From: an uncultured Muribaculaceae bacterium
Lineage (GTDB): Bacteria; Bacteroidota; Bacteroidia; Bacteroidales; Muribaculaceae
Direction of reading: 5' to 3'
Assembly (NCBI GenBank): GCA_910578385.1
Contig: CAJTQV010000014.1
Coordinates: 1-64,000, forward strand
Length of the DNA stretch: 64,000 nucleotides
The translations under genes and the position numbers were made by a program. Numbering within the stretch: position 1 is the stretch's first letter; every line of letters begins with the position of its first letter. The notes beneath the pieces are model-generated. The model ran no database searches. It saw only the letters and a list, made by a program, of their open reading frames with translations, and was not told the DNA's origin. This document shows positions 8,482-16,761 of this stretch, one piece after another.

Positions 8482-10050
8482 TTAGTTTTCCTGAATTATC
8501 CAGGAGGCGAGGGTTCTTTTTGTGCTGTCGAAGTTGGCACCGATTTTTATCAGCTTGCGACCGTCGGCCTTGAAGGGCAACAGGTAGTCTTTGGTGTCTA
8601 TCTGTGCCAGAGCCTCCTCGGCACTGCGGTCCATCTTGAACTCCATGACGTAGATGTAGTCCGGGGTCTTGACAACCATATCAATCCGTCCGGAAGCGGT
8701 CTTGTATTCCGTGCGGGTGTAGAATCCCATCAGCTTAAAGATGATGAATATAACATCCTGATAGTGCTGTTCCAAGTGTCGCAGCTCGAACGAATCATAT
8801 TGGAAGTCGGCGAAAAGGCTCTGCAACCGCACCATAAAATCTTCTGTCAGTCCCTCCTCCACATCGAGCACAAACCGTTTTATCTCAAATGCAGTCTTCT
8901 GAGATGACAAAGAGGTGTAATACGGCAACAGTTGCCGCAGGAATGCACGTTCAACCTCACGGTTAGGGAATCCCAATGTAACCGACTGGAATCTGCTGTT
9001 ATATTTCTTGATGGTCAGATAGCCGCTCTGGTACATTACCGGAATAAAGTTGCCCAAATCGAACGAAACGTCGGTAAGATCATCTATCTCGCATTCATAT
9101 TCCGACAAAGTGCGCAGACTCAACTGACGGGCCTTCAACATCTTTATCAGAAAAGTCGGTGTACCGGTCTGAAACCAGTATTGGCCGAAAAACCGAGCGG
9201 ATAGAGCATTGAGCACACTGAAAGGATTATATACATCCACAAGATTTTCAGGAGCAAAATGATAACCGTCATAATTGATGCGCAATTCTTCATAGACCTC
9301 ATTCTCCGAGACACCTAATTTCTCGGAAAAAGCCTTGACTCCCGACGAAAAAGATGCGTGAAGTTCCTCTCCCGTAATACCGCAGATTCCCGCATATTCT
9401 CCCCGCATGGAAATATCGTTGAGGTTGTTGAGGTCGCTGAATATGCTCAGATGTCCGAACCTGGTCACACCTGTCAGCATGGCGAAGCGGATATATTTAT
9501 CCATCTGTTTCAGATTGCCGTACACTCCGCGCAATGTGTCGCGGTATTTCTGCTGCAACTCCGGTTTATCGACGGTCTCTAACAGAGCCTTGTCGTATTC
9601 GTCAATAAGGATGACAACCTTTTGCCCGGTCTTTTCATAAGCCTGCTTAATGATGGTTTCGAAACGGACACCAAAATCCCCGTCCTCCTTTTCAATTCCA
9701 TACTCCTTTTCCCATGAAGTAAGGCGGCTGTTCAATTTTGAGGTCAGACCGACAGGGTCATTATAATTAGCACCAGTAAAATCGAGATGAAACACCGGAT
9801 GCTTCACCCAGTCATGTTCACGACGGCTTATCTCCAACCCTTCGAACATGTCCTGTCGGCCCAGGAAATATTCCTTGATTGTTGACAGCAGCAATGACTT
9901 GCCGAACCGGCGTGGGCGGCTCAGGAATACAAATTTCGACGCAGAGTTGAGAAGATCCGCTATGTAACCGGTTTTGTCAACATAGAGATAACCTCCCTCC
10001 CGAATTGAAGAGAAAGACTGGATACCGATCGGATATTTTACCTGAGCCAT
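8482..10050 (-). CDS. AAA-ATPase-like / PD-(D/E)XK nuclease superfamily protein, copy 1
   Basis: The product is 522 residues. The N-terminal AAA-ATPase-like domain has YLYVDKTGYIADLL and a Walker A-like RPRRFGKSLLLSTI near residue 45, followed by the Walker B-like VVILIDEYDKALLE near 145. The C-terminal PD-(D/E)XK domain has GRIDMVVKTPDYIYVMEFK near residues 452-470. This is the AAA-ATPase_like plus PDDEXK_9 (DUF1703) architecture that is abundant and multicopy in Bacteroidales. Its biological role is not established; defence, recombination or nucleic-acid processing have all been suggested by its folds. It has its own promoter. A paralogue of identical length lies at 18140-19708. Confidence 0.85.
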   Translation of the reverse strand: MAQVKYPIGIQSFSSIREGGYLYVDKTGYIADLLNSASKFVFLSRPRRFGKSLLLSTIKEYFLGRQDMFEGLEISRREHDWVKHPVFHLDFTGANYNDPVGLTSKLNSRLTSWEKEYGIEKEDGDFGVRFETIIKQAYEKTGQKVVILIDEYDKALLETVDKPELQQKYRDTLRGVYGNLKQMDKYIRFAMLTGVTRFGHLSIFSDLNNLNDISMRGEYAGICGITGEELHASFSSGVKAFSEKLGVSENEVYEELRINYDGYHFAPENLVDVYNPFSVLNALSARFFGQYWFQTGTPTFLIKMLKARQLSLRTLSEYECEIDDLTDVSFDLGNFIPVMYQSGYLTIKKYNSRFQSVTLGFPNREVERAFLRQLLPYYTSLSSQKTAFEIKRFVLDVEEGLTEDFMVRLQSLFADFQYDSFELRHLEQHYQDVIFIIFKLMGFYTRTEYKTASGRIDMVVKTPDYIYVMEFKMDRSAEEALAQIDTKDYLLPFKADGRKLIKIGANFDSTKRTLASWIIQEN

Positions 10051-10117
10051 AACAGTACTATTAACGATTTATTGATAAGCGACAGTTGAATTGTAACAGC
10101 CACTTACTATCAAAACG

Positions 10118-10149
10118 CAAATATAACCAAAGTTTTCGTGTGTTGCAAG
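10118..10149 (-). promoter_or_regulatory. promoter of nuclease copy 1
   Basis: On the minus strand CTTG (10149-10146) is followed after 20 bases by TATATTTG (10125-10118). The -7 matches the consensus; the -33 has one mismatch. The same TATATTTG element precedes the paralogue at 19756. Confidence 0.6.
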
Positions 10150-10372
10150 AAAAACAGAGGCGCATCACTGCGCCTCTGTTTTCCGGCACCTCCCGAAATC
10201 CTTCGTGAGAATACCGTGGGTCCTAATTCTAATTAAACTATTAATCCATAACTTTACTAATGCAACAATAAATTGTCAATGAAACGATATATGCGATATA
10301 CTTTCTTCTATCCTGAGATAATCCTTGCTAATTATCCCGTCAGCGCACCATCCTCACGGATACTGCGGTAGA
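10147..10372 (-). ncRNA. ssrS: discrete non-coding RNA, probable 6S RNA (Bacteroidales-1 type)
   Basis: A perfect promoter (10378-10409) and a strong intrinsic terminator (10151-10182) define an RNA of about 225 nt with no plausible ORF. Near its 5-prime end ATCC-GTGAG can pair with CTCAC-gaa-GGAT near 10200-10213, closing a long AT-rich rod-like interior; an internal hairpin (GATAAT/ATTATC) is also visible. The size, rod-like fold and free-standing location fit 6S RNA, which binds housekeeping RNA polymerase and is known in Bacteroidales under the Rfam name Bacteroidales-1. The 3-prime part (CTCACGAAGGATTTCGGGAG) looks like a conserved family signature from memory, but I could not check it. 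That an RNA gene is here is much surer than its name. It lies downstream of surE on the same strand. Confidence 0.6.
10151..10182 (-). terminator. intrinsic terminator of the 6S-like RNA
   Basis: Perfect 14-bp stem (10151-10164 with 10169-10182) and a 4-nt loop. On the minus strand the right arm ends in TTTT and continues TCTT. Confidence 0.9.
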
Positions 10373-10377
10373 CTTCG

Positions 10378-10409
10378 CAAAATTACTCATTCCTTATGAT
10401 TCTGCCAAA
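10378..10409 (-). promoter_or_regulatory. promoter of the 6S-like RNA
   Basis: On the minus strand TTTG (10409-10406), 20-base spacer, TAATTTTG (10385-10378): a full consensus match. The inferred transcription start is near 10372. Confidence 0.8.
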
Positions 10410-10515
10410 TATCAATCCCCATTTTTTAACAATTGCGAATCATCAGACTGTTAAAATTGTTAAAAATTGGTCATATAGGGATTACTTTGGTTAAATCAAC
10501 CCACAATCATTTCTT

Positions 10516-11295
10516 TCAGCCATTATATGCGGCTATGGCTTCGGGAAGCCACGACACACTTCGGCATATGTCTGAAGACCGCTCTATGGCGACAGGTACA
10601 ACCGACACCATGCCGTGAGCGAGTGCCCATTCGTCTGTACTCTCGTTCTCCGGCTCAAGATTCTCATACCGTCCTGTGAGCCAATAGAATTTACGTCCGA
10701 ACGGGTCGGTATATTCCTTGTACTCGTCATTCCACCGTCCGCGGCAGGGCGTGCATAGACGCATCTCCGCCGGAGTACCGCTGATGTTCGGCACATTGAC
10801 GTTAAGGGCTACATCCTCAGGAAGGCCATGACGCAGGGCCGCCTCGACAAGCACATCTATCGCTTTCTCGCATGGTGTGAAGTCTGCATCGGCCGAGTGG
10901 TCGGTCAGCGAGAACCCGATTGAGGGGATACCGAAAGCCGAGCCTTCCATGGCCGCCCCCATCGTACCCGAGTAAAGCACATTGATGGCGGAGTTGGAGC
11001 CATGGTTGATGCCCGTCACCACGAGGTCGGGGCGACGGTCGAGTATATGGTGCATAGCGAGCTTGATACAATCTACCGGCGAGCCTGAAACGTGGTACAT
11101 CCGGGCACCATTGTAATCATCAAGCCTGGTGATGCGCAACGGCTCGTTTACGGTGATGGCCATGGATTGTCCGGACTGCGGATGCTGCGGGCATACAGCC
11201 ACGACATCGCCGAATTTCACAAGTCTGTCGATAAGCGCATGCACTCCACGCGCCATATATGAATCGTCATTGCTGACAAGTATCAGTGGTCTCAT
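10516..11295 (-). CDS. surE: 5'/3'-nucleotidase SurE
   Basis: The product is 259 residues. It has the SurE N-terminus ILVSNDDSYMARGVHAL, with the metal-binding Asp pair at residues 10-11, the PQSGQSMAITVNEPLRI segment and the VTGINHGSNSAINVLYSGT motif near residue 92, where the Asn and Ser/Gly residues complete the metal and phosphate site. SurE is a metal-dependent nucleoside monophosphatase and exopolyphosphatase. It is the last gene of a leftward mtaB-glycosyltransferase-surE set, 45 bases after the glycosyltransferase. Confidence 0.95.
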   Translation of the reverse strand: MRPLILVSNDDSYMARGVHALIDRLVKFGDVVAVCPQHPQSGQSMAITVNEPLRITRLDDYNGARMYHVSGSPVDCIKLAMHHILDRRPDLVVTGINHGSNSAINVLYSGTMGAAMEGSAFGIPSIGFSLTDHSADADFTPCEKAIDVLVEAALRHGLPEDVALNVNVPNISGTPAEMRLCTPCRGRWNDEYKEYTDPFGRKFYWLTGRYENLEPENESTDEWALAHGMVSVVPVAIERSSDICRSVSWLPEAIAAYNG

Positions 11296-11340
11296 CTTTA
11301 AAAGTTTTAGAGTGTAACAAATGAAAAAAGCAACGATCCG

Positions 11341-12348
11341 TCACGCCCCGAGCGTGCGACGGCGCAGCAGATAACGCGACAGGACGGCGTTCTGACCGGC
11401 ACCCGGAAGCGTGGACAGCACATCCTGCGCAGGGAAGTCCGTGTACTCCACGCGCATCTTCTTGAAATCGGAATGAGCGCGGAGCACAGCGCGTGCGTTG
11501 GCGGTATCACCTTTTAATAAAAACATTCCGAAAGCCAAAGTGTCTGCGAGCCGACGGAGAAAAAGCACCTTCTTACCCCGGCGCCGAGGCAGATTCTTAT
11601 GAAGCAGCAGCAGGTTGTTGCGGAAGTTGAGATAGGTTTTCTGAGGATTACCCTGATTGAGCGACGCACCGCCCACATGGTACACCTTTGAATCGGTTAT
11701 GGCGCAGACACGCCGCCCGGCATTATGGATGCGGCAACAAAGGTCTATCTCCTCCATATGCGCGAAAAACTTCGGGTCGAGTCCGCCGAGCTGCAAGTAA
11801 AGGTCGCGGGGAACTGTAAGGCAGGCTCCCGAAGCCCATGCGACATCGACCGCCGGCCCGTCGTATTGTCCGTTGTCTTTCTCAACGACATCAAACAGAC
11901 GGCCACGACAATAGGGATAGCCCAACGAATCGAGGTATCCGCCGGCCGCGCCGGCATACTCGAAACTTGATTTATCGCGCCAGCTGAGTATCTTTGGCTG
12001 CACCGCCCCCACATCGGGATGCCCCTCCATAAATTTCAGGATTGGCTGCCACCACCCCTCGCCCACCTCGACATCTGAGTTGAGCAGGGTAACATACTCA
12101 TAGTCGGCGGCTGCGATGGCCCGGTTGTATCCTTCGGCAAAGCCATAGTTGCGGTCAAGCACCATGACCTTCACCTCAGGATGATTGGCACGCACCCATG
12201 CCACCGAGTCATCGGTCGAGCCGTTGTCGGCCACTATCAGATCTGCCGTATCGCAGACTGTGTGGCGCGAGGCGACCGGAAGGAACTGTTCCAGCAGCTT
12301 TCTACCGTTCCAGTTCAATATGATTACTCCGAGTTTCTTCACTGCCAT
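11341..12348 (-). CDS. family 2 glycosyltransferase
   Basis: The product is 335 residues. The N-terminal GT-A fold starts LGVIILNWNGRKLLEQFLP, followed by LIVADNGSTDDSVAW and the metal-binding LLNSDVEVGEGW near residue 90. HMEEIDLCCRIHNAGRRV (about 200) is the acceptor-side motif typical of rhamnosyl- and related transferases acting on lipid-linked glycans. Sugar and acceptor cannot be told from sequence. The start codon lies one base beyond the end of mtaB, so the two are probably cotranscribed and translationally coupled. Confidence 0.9.
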   Translation of the reverse strand: MAVKKLGVIILNWNGRKLLEQFLPVASRHTVCDTADLIVADNGSTDDSVAWVRANHPEVKVMVLDRNYGFAEGYNRAIAAADYEYVTLLNSDVEVGEGWWQPILKFMEGHPDVGAVQPKILSWRDKSSFEYAGAAGGYLDSLGYPYCRGRLFDVVEKDNGQYDGPAVDVAWASGACLTVPRDLYLQLGGLDPKFFAHMEEIDLCCRIHNAGRRVCAITDSKVYHVGGASLNQGNPQKTYLNFRNNLLLLHKNLPRRRGKKVLFLRRLADTLAFGMFLLKGDTANARAVLRAHSDFKKMRVEYTDFPAQDVLSTLPGAGQNAVLSRYLLRRRTLGA

Positions 12349-12349
12349 C

Positions 12350-13672
12350 TCATTGATTCTTAGAAATGTTATCTTCGGTCAGAAGCACCGGTGTCACGAA
12401 ATTAATCAGCTCCGGCTGCAAGGGTGCTTCGACACGTATATAGTTTTCGGTAAAACCGTGCATCAGCTTGCCGCCACGCGAAGGCGATTCCCAAAGGACC
12501 TTGCCTGCCGCTCCGACATGACTCCGTACGAACTCCGCATGTTTCCGCTCGGAAATCTCCATAAGTTCCGCCGTGCGACGGTGCTTCTCCTCCTGACTGA
12601 CATTGTGGCCTATCATCAGGGCTTTTGTACCTGGACGTTCTGAATAGGGGAACACATGGAGCCGCGTCACCGGCAACGACTCTATGAAATCGCGGCCACG
12701 CTGCCACTCCTCAGGGGTCTCCCCCCTTGCTCCCGCTATCACATCGACACCGATAAAGGCATCGGGGATAACGTCGCGTATAAGCTCGATGCGCGAGCGG
12801 AACAATGCGGTATCATACCGACGGTTCATCAGCTTCAGCACCGCGTCGGATCCGGCTTGCAGCGGTATGTGGAAATGAGGCATGAAAGCACGCGACTCCC
12901 CCGCAATCCAACGCACAATCTCCTCGGTGAGCAGATTGGGTTCTATCGACGATATACGGTAACGCTCTATACCCTCGACGGCGTCGAGCGAACGGAGCAG
13001 GTCTATCAGCTTCTCTCCTGTGTCGCGGCCGAAATCGCCGATATTGACCCCAGTTATCACAATCTCCTTGCCTCCTTCGGCTGCCACTCCGCGGGCAATA
13101 TCGGTTATCTCCGCTATGCTGCCCGAACGGGAACGGCCACGCGCGAAAGGAATGGTACAGTACGTGCAGAAATAGTCGCAACCATCCTGGACCTTCAGGA
13201 AATAGCGAGTGCGGTCTCCGCGCTCGCACGAGGGCATGAATTCCCGTATCTGCAACGCGGGAGTAACCTCCACCTGCTGTGCGCGGGTCTCAAGCCAGCG
13301 GTCAAGATATTGCGATATACGCAGCTTCTCGTTAGAGCCGAGAACGATAGCCACACCCGGCATGGCCGCAATCTGCTCCGGTTTCAGCTGCGCGTAGCAG
13401 CCGGTCACGACAACCGTCGCCCCGGGCCATTCCTTGGTCAGACGGCGTATGAGCTGACGACCTTTCTTGTCGGCCATCTCCGTCACCGAGCAGGTGTTGA
13501 CCACAATGAGGTCGGGCGACTCACCCTCGGCCGCACGGGTTATGCCGCGCGCCTCAAGCATCTTGCCGATGGTCGAGGTCTCCGAGAAGTTGAGTTTGCA
13601 ACCAAGCGTATGATACGCAGCTTTCAATATAGTCTTATTCTCTATTGTCTTATTCTCTGTCATAAAAGGCAT
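12350..13672 (-). CDS. mtaB: tRNA (t6A37) methylthiotransferase MtaB
   Basis: The product is 440 residues. It has the UPF0004 domain (AYHTLGCKLNFSETSTI, with VVNTCSVTEMADKKG), the radical-SAM cluster motif in DGCDYFCTYCTIPFARGRSR (three cysteines near residues 165-173), and a C-terminal TRAM-like segment. It converts t6A37 to ms2t6A37 in tRNA. The start at 13672 is used; an ATG three codons in (13663) is an alternative. First gene of the mtaB-GT2-surE run. Confidence 0.95.
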   Translation of the reverse strand: MPFMTENKTIENKTILKAAYHTLGCKLNFSETSTIGKMLEARGITRAAEGESPDLIVVNTCSVTEMADKKGRQLIRRLTKEWPGATVVVTGCYAQLKPEQIAAMPGVAIVLGSNEKLRISQYLDRWLETRAQQVEVTPALQIREFMPSCERGDRTRYFLKVQDGCDYFCTYCTIPFARGRSRSGSIAEITDIARGVAAEGGKEIVITGVNIGDFGRDTGEKLIDLLRSLDAVEGIERYRISSIEPNLLTEEIVRWIAGESRAFMPHFHIPLQAGSDAVLKLMNRRYDTALFRSRIELIRDVIPDAFIGVDVIAGARGETPEEWQRGRDFIESLPVTRLHVFPYSERPGTKALMIGHNVSQEEKHRRTAELMEISERKHAEFVRSHVGAAGKVLWESPSRGGKLMHGFTENYIRVEAPLQPELINFVTPVLLTEDNISKNQ

Positions 13673-13712
13673 TTAAAGGGCTTGCACAGGCTGCGTCACC
13701 CCTAAAATATTA

Positions 13713-13745
13713 CAAAATTAGCATAAATTTGGCGGAAATGTGAAA
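13713..13745 (-). promoter_or_regulatory. promoter of mtaB
   Basis: TAATTTTG reads leftward at 13720-13713, with TTTC at 13745-13742 after 21 bases. The -7 is full consensus; the -33 is 3 of 4. Confidence 0.6.
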
Positions 13746-13760
13746 AAAAAGAGAGAAACT

Positions 13761-13793
13761 ATTGACAAAGGGGGGTAGGATTTATTAACTTTG
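13761..13793 (+). promoter_or_regulatory. promoter of the ftsX operon
   Basis: ATTG (13761-13764), 21 bases, TAACTTTG (13786-13793). It is divergent from and adjacent to the mtaB promoter. The inferred start near 13800 leaves a leader of about 55 nt. Confidence 0.7.
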
Positions 13794-13855
13794 CGCGCGA
13801 AAAGGTGACGCGGCAACGAGGATTCTCCCCGTTGTGGCGTTGGCCATGATTTTTT

Positions 13856-14734
13856 ATGAAAGCAAACAAAGAGGTAAAAATATCTTACTGGGCACACCAT
13901 CTCACCACGATTATCAGCGTGACTCTGGTTCTCGTGCTGATGGGAATCATAGCCCTGATCTGGATAAGCGCCGACACAGAGACCCGGCGACTCAAGGAAA
14001 AGATTGAACTGAGTGTCGTCATGAACGACTCCATACCCTCCGGAACCACAGCCGGACTGGCCGCGGAATTGAAAGCTTCGCCCTATGCCATCAACGTCCG
14101 GGTGATTTCAAAGGAAGAGGCCCTGCGCAACTGGACCGCAGACACAGGCGAGGATCTTCAGGAGATGTTCGGTGTCAACCCTCTCAGCGAGGAGGTGACA
14201 TTCGGTGTCAGGGCCGATTATGCTTCGGCCGCCGCCATCAACCGCATAAAGAAGGAACTGGAGAAAAAGCCGGGGGTCGAGGCCGTGTCGAGTCCTGACG
14301 CTGAAATGGTTGACTCTATGAACCGCAACATACAACGTCTCACTGTTGTGCTCGGAGTGGTCGCGGCAATCATGCTGCTCATCTCTTTCGTATTAATCAA
14401 CAATACGGTACATCTCACAATATACTCACGACGGTTCACCATCCACACCATGAAGTTGGTGGGTGCAACCAACGGCTTCATACGCCGTCCGGTAATTCTC
14501 AACAACATGCTTGCCGGTCTGATTGCCGGAATAATCGCATCGGGCATAATCGCAGTCTCGATGGTAGGAGCAAAAGAGGCCGGACTTCCCGACATCGCCA
14601 CATATGTGGGCTGGCCCGCTTTCGGCATAGTAGCCGCCGGACTCGTTGTGGCCGGACTGCTGCTCTGCGGACTCGCTTCGTGCATTTCTGCCAACACCTA
14701 TCTGCGCAAGGATTACGCCCAGCTCTTCAACTGA
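13856..14734 (+). CDS. ftsX: cell division ABC-transporter-like permease FtsX
   Basis: The product is 292 residues. A cytoplasmic N-terminus precedes a first membrane span (about 17-37, TTIISVTLVLVLMGIIALIW), a periplasmic domain with the FtsX KEEALRNW motif, and three C-terminal spans (about 160-180, 215-237, 254-275) with the family segment FTIHTMKLVGATNGFIRRP. FtsX works with FtsE to activate peptidoglycan hydrolases at the septum; ftsE is not in this window, as is usual in Bacteroidetes. First gene of ftsX-DUF3098-uppP-truB-queA, which links division with wall lipid recycling and tRNA modification. Confidence 0.95.
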   Translation: MKANKEVKISYWAHHLTTIISVTLVLVLMGIIALIWISADTETRRLKEKIELSVVMNDSIPSGTTAGLAAELKASPYAINVRVISKEEALRNWTADTGEDLQEMFGVNPLSEEVTFGVRADYASAAAINRIKKELEKKPGVEAVSSPDAEMVDSMNRNIQRLTVVLGVVAAIMLLISFVLINNTVHLTIYSRRFTIHTMKLVGATNGFIRRPVILNNMLAGLIAGIIASGIIAVSMVGAKEAGLPDIATYVGWPAFGIVAAGLVVAGLLLCGLASCISANTYLRKDYAQLFN

Positions 14735-14795
14735 TGCCGCACCGGGGGTACCACCCCACGGCATAAATCCCAAAACCAAGACAAACAAAGTCATC

Positions 14796-15086
14796 ATGGC
14801 TCAGAATATCAACGAAATCAACACCGAGAAAGAACAGGGACAGCCCCGTGGCCGCGTCCGCATGCCTTTCAATAAAACCAATTTCCTTATGATGGGGGGC
14901 TGTCTGCTGCTCATCATTGTCGGCTTCCTCCTCATGAGCGGAGGAGGCTCGTCCACCGATGTGGAATTCAACCCCGAGATTTTCAGCACCCGGCGCATTG
15001 TGGTCGGACCGACACTGACGTTCCTCGGCTTCCTGCTCATGGCTTTCGCAATCATCTGGACACCCAAACGCTCCAAGAAACAGTAG
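14796..15086 (+). CDS. DUF3098 small membrane protein
   Basis: A longer in-frame ORF begins at 14646 inside ftsX, but MAQNINEIN at 14796 is the sensible start (96 aa). After a hydrophilic N-terminus it has two spans (MMGGCLLLIIVGFLLMSGG; LTFLGFLLMAFAIIWTP) and the DUF3098 pattern FNPEIFSTRRIVVGPTL between them. DUF3098 proteins sit between ftsX and uppP across Bacteroidetes; the function is unknown, with an envelope role inferred from context. Confidence 0.9.
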   Translation: MAQNINEINTEKEQGQPRGRVRMPFNKTNFLMMGGCLLLIIVGFLLMSGGGSSTDVEFNPEIFSTRRIVVGPTLTFLGFLLMAFAIIWTPKRSKKQ

Positions 15087-15089
15087 AAC

Positions 15090-15944
15090 ATGGATTGGTT
15101 AGACGCATTGATACTCGGCATTGTCCAGGGACTTACCGAGTACCTTCCCGTGAGTTCAAGCGGGCATCTTGAGATTTTCAAAGAGATTCTCGGTGTGGAT
15201 CTTCCCGCCGACGAGAACCTTGAGTTCACCGTGATTGTACATGCAGCCACCGTGCTCTCCACAATCGTGGTGCTGTGGCCGATGTTCGCAAGACTCTGCC
15301 GCAGTTTCTTCACCTTCAAGCGCGGACGCGACTTCGACTATGTGTGCAAGATTCTGCTGTCGTGCATACCGGTGGGCATTGTCGGCGTCTTCTTCAAGCA
15401 TCAGGTGGAGGAGATTTTCGGATCCGGTCTTTTTGTGGTGGGTGTATGCCTCTGTGTGACCGCGCTCCTGCTCACGTTCGCATACCTCACTGACCTGCGC
15501 GGCATGAAGCGCATGCAGCTTGCCAACGGGGCTACGGTAGTGGTTCCCGCCTCGCAGGGCCGTGAGATCAGCTGGCTCGACGCGTTCATAATCGGCTGCG
15601 CACAGGCCGTAGCCGTGCTTCCCGGTCTGAGCCGCAGCGGCACCACAATCGCCACAGGAATAATGCTCGGCGACAAGCGGAGCGAGATTGCCCAGTTCTC
15701 ATTCCTGATGGTCATACTTCCCATTATCGGCGAGTGCCTCCTCGATGTCAAGGACATGATTTCCGGTGACGGTGCGGCAATGGGACAGACCGGAGCCATG
15801 GCACTTATCATCGGCTTCGTATCGGCGTTCGTAGTGGGCTGTGCAGCCTGCAAATGGATGATTGAACTCGTGAAGAAAGGAAAGCTCGTGTGGTTTGCGC
15901 TCTATTGCGTAATAATGGGCATAATCTGCATGCTGTGGACTTAA
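15090..15944 (+). CDS. uppP: undecaprenyl-diphosphatase UppP (BacA)
   Basis: The product is 284 residues with about eight membrane spans. Family motifs are near the N-terminus (GLTEYLPVSSSGHLEI) and near residue 175 (VLPGLSRSGTTIATGI, the PGxSRSG phosphatase motif). It dephosphorylates undecaprenyl pyrophosphate, recycling the lipid carrier for peptidoglycan and surface glycans, and gives bacitracin tolerance. It begins 3 bases after DUF3098, so it is in the same operon. Confidence 0.95.
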   Translation: MDWLDALILGIVQGLTEYLPVSSSGHLEIFKEILGVDLPADENLEFTVIVHAATVLSTIVVLWPMFARLCRSFFTFKRGRDFDYVCKILLSCIPVGIVGVFFKHQVEEIFGSGLFVVGVCLCVTALLLTFAYLTDLRGMKRMQLANGATVVVPASQGREISWLDAFIIGCAQAVAVLPGLSRSGTTIATGIMLGDKRSEIAQFSFLMVILPIIGECLLDVKDMISGDGAAMGQTGAMALIIGFVSAFVVGCAACKWMIELVKKGKLVWFALYCVIMGIICMLWT

Positions 15945-15975
15945 TCTCTGTAATCTGACCTAACCACTGTAATAA

Positions 15976-16683
15976 ATGGATTTTATCAGCGGAGAAATCA
16001 TAGGAATCGACAAGCCTTTGCGCTGGACTTCGTTCGACGCCGTCAAGCGCGTGCGCGGAGCCATACAGCGACGCATGAAAGTCAAGAAATTCAAGGTTGG
16101 CCATGCCGGCACTCTTGACCCGCTTGCCACGGGTGTGCTGATTATCTGCACAGGCCGTGCCACCCGACGCATCTCCGAGCTCCAGGAGGGTATGAAGGAG
16201 TATGTGGCCGAGATTACCCTCGGGGCCACCACCCCGAGCTTTGACCTTGAGACCGAGATTGATGCCACCTACCCTCATGAGCATGTCACCCGCGAGCTTG
16301 TGGAGAGTGTTCTGCCACGCTTCACCGGGCGTGTCATGCAGGTGCCACCCGTGTTCTCGGCAGTGAAAATCGATGGCAAGCGTGCCTATTCTTTCGCCCG
16401 CAAGGGGAAGGAGGTCGAGCTTAAGGCCAAGCCTCTCGAAATCCGCGAGATAGAAATTCTGAGCTTCGAGGCTCCGGTGCTGACTCTCCGCATTCTCTGC
16501 TCTAAGGGAACATACATCCGCGCCTTGGCCCGCGACCTCGGGCAGGCACTCGAGACAGGAGCGCATCTCACCGCACTGCGCCGCACGCGTGTGGGCGACG
16601 TGACGATAGACCGCTGCTGGACTCTCGACGAAGCACTTGAGCACATTGCCAACGATGAACTGACCTTCCCCGAAGAGGAGTGA
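15976..16683 (+). CDS. truB: tRNA pseudouridine(55) synthase TruB
   Basis: The product is 235 residues. The catalytic aspartate lies in VGHAGTLDPLATGVLI (Asp48), with further TruB motifs in VPPVFSAVKIDGKRAYSFARKG and CSKGTYIRALARDLG. It makes pseudouridine 55 in the T loop of tRNAs. It follows uppP by 31 bases and precedes queA by 78. It is at the short end for the family and lacks a C-terminal PUA extension. Confidence 0.95.
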   Translation: MDFISGEIIGIDKPLRWTSFDAVKRVRGAIQRRMKVKKFKVGHAGTLDPLATGVLIICTGRATRRISELQEGMKEYVAEITLGATTPSFDLETEIDATYPHEHVTRELVESVLPRFTGRVMQVPPVFSAVKIDGKRAYSFARKGKEVELKAKPLEIREIEILSFEAPVLTLRILCSKGTYIRALARDLGQALETGAHLTALRRTRVGDVTIDRCWTLDEALEHIANDELTFPEEE

Positions 16684-16761
16684 CATTTCCCCACGAGGAG
16701 TGAACTACCCGGATAACAAATACTGACCTGACAAGAATATTTACCCAAAACAAAATTAATA

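Noticed and set aside
10433..10618. + strand frame and TTACTTTG element at 10482 next to surE
   Set aside because: The frame runs antisense into surE, and the -33 spacing is off; no gene follows.
12656..13705. Long open frame of 349 codons on the + strand opposite mtaB
   Set aside because: It mirrors the mtaB frame on the minus strand, has a composition without domain features, and the mtaB protein has clear catalytic motifs; the opposite frame is a by-product of GC-rich codon use.
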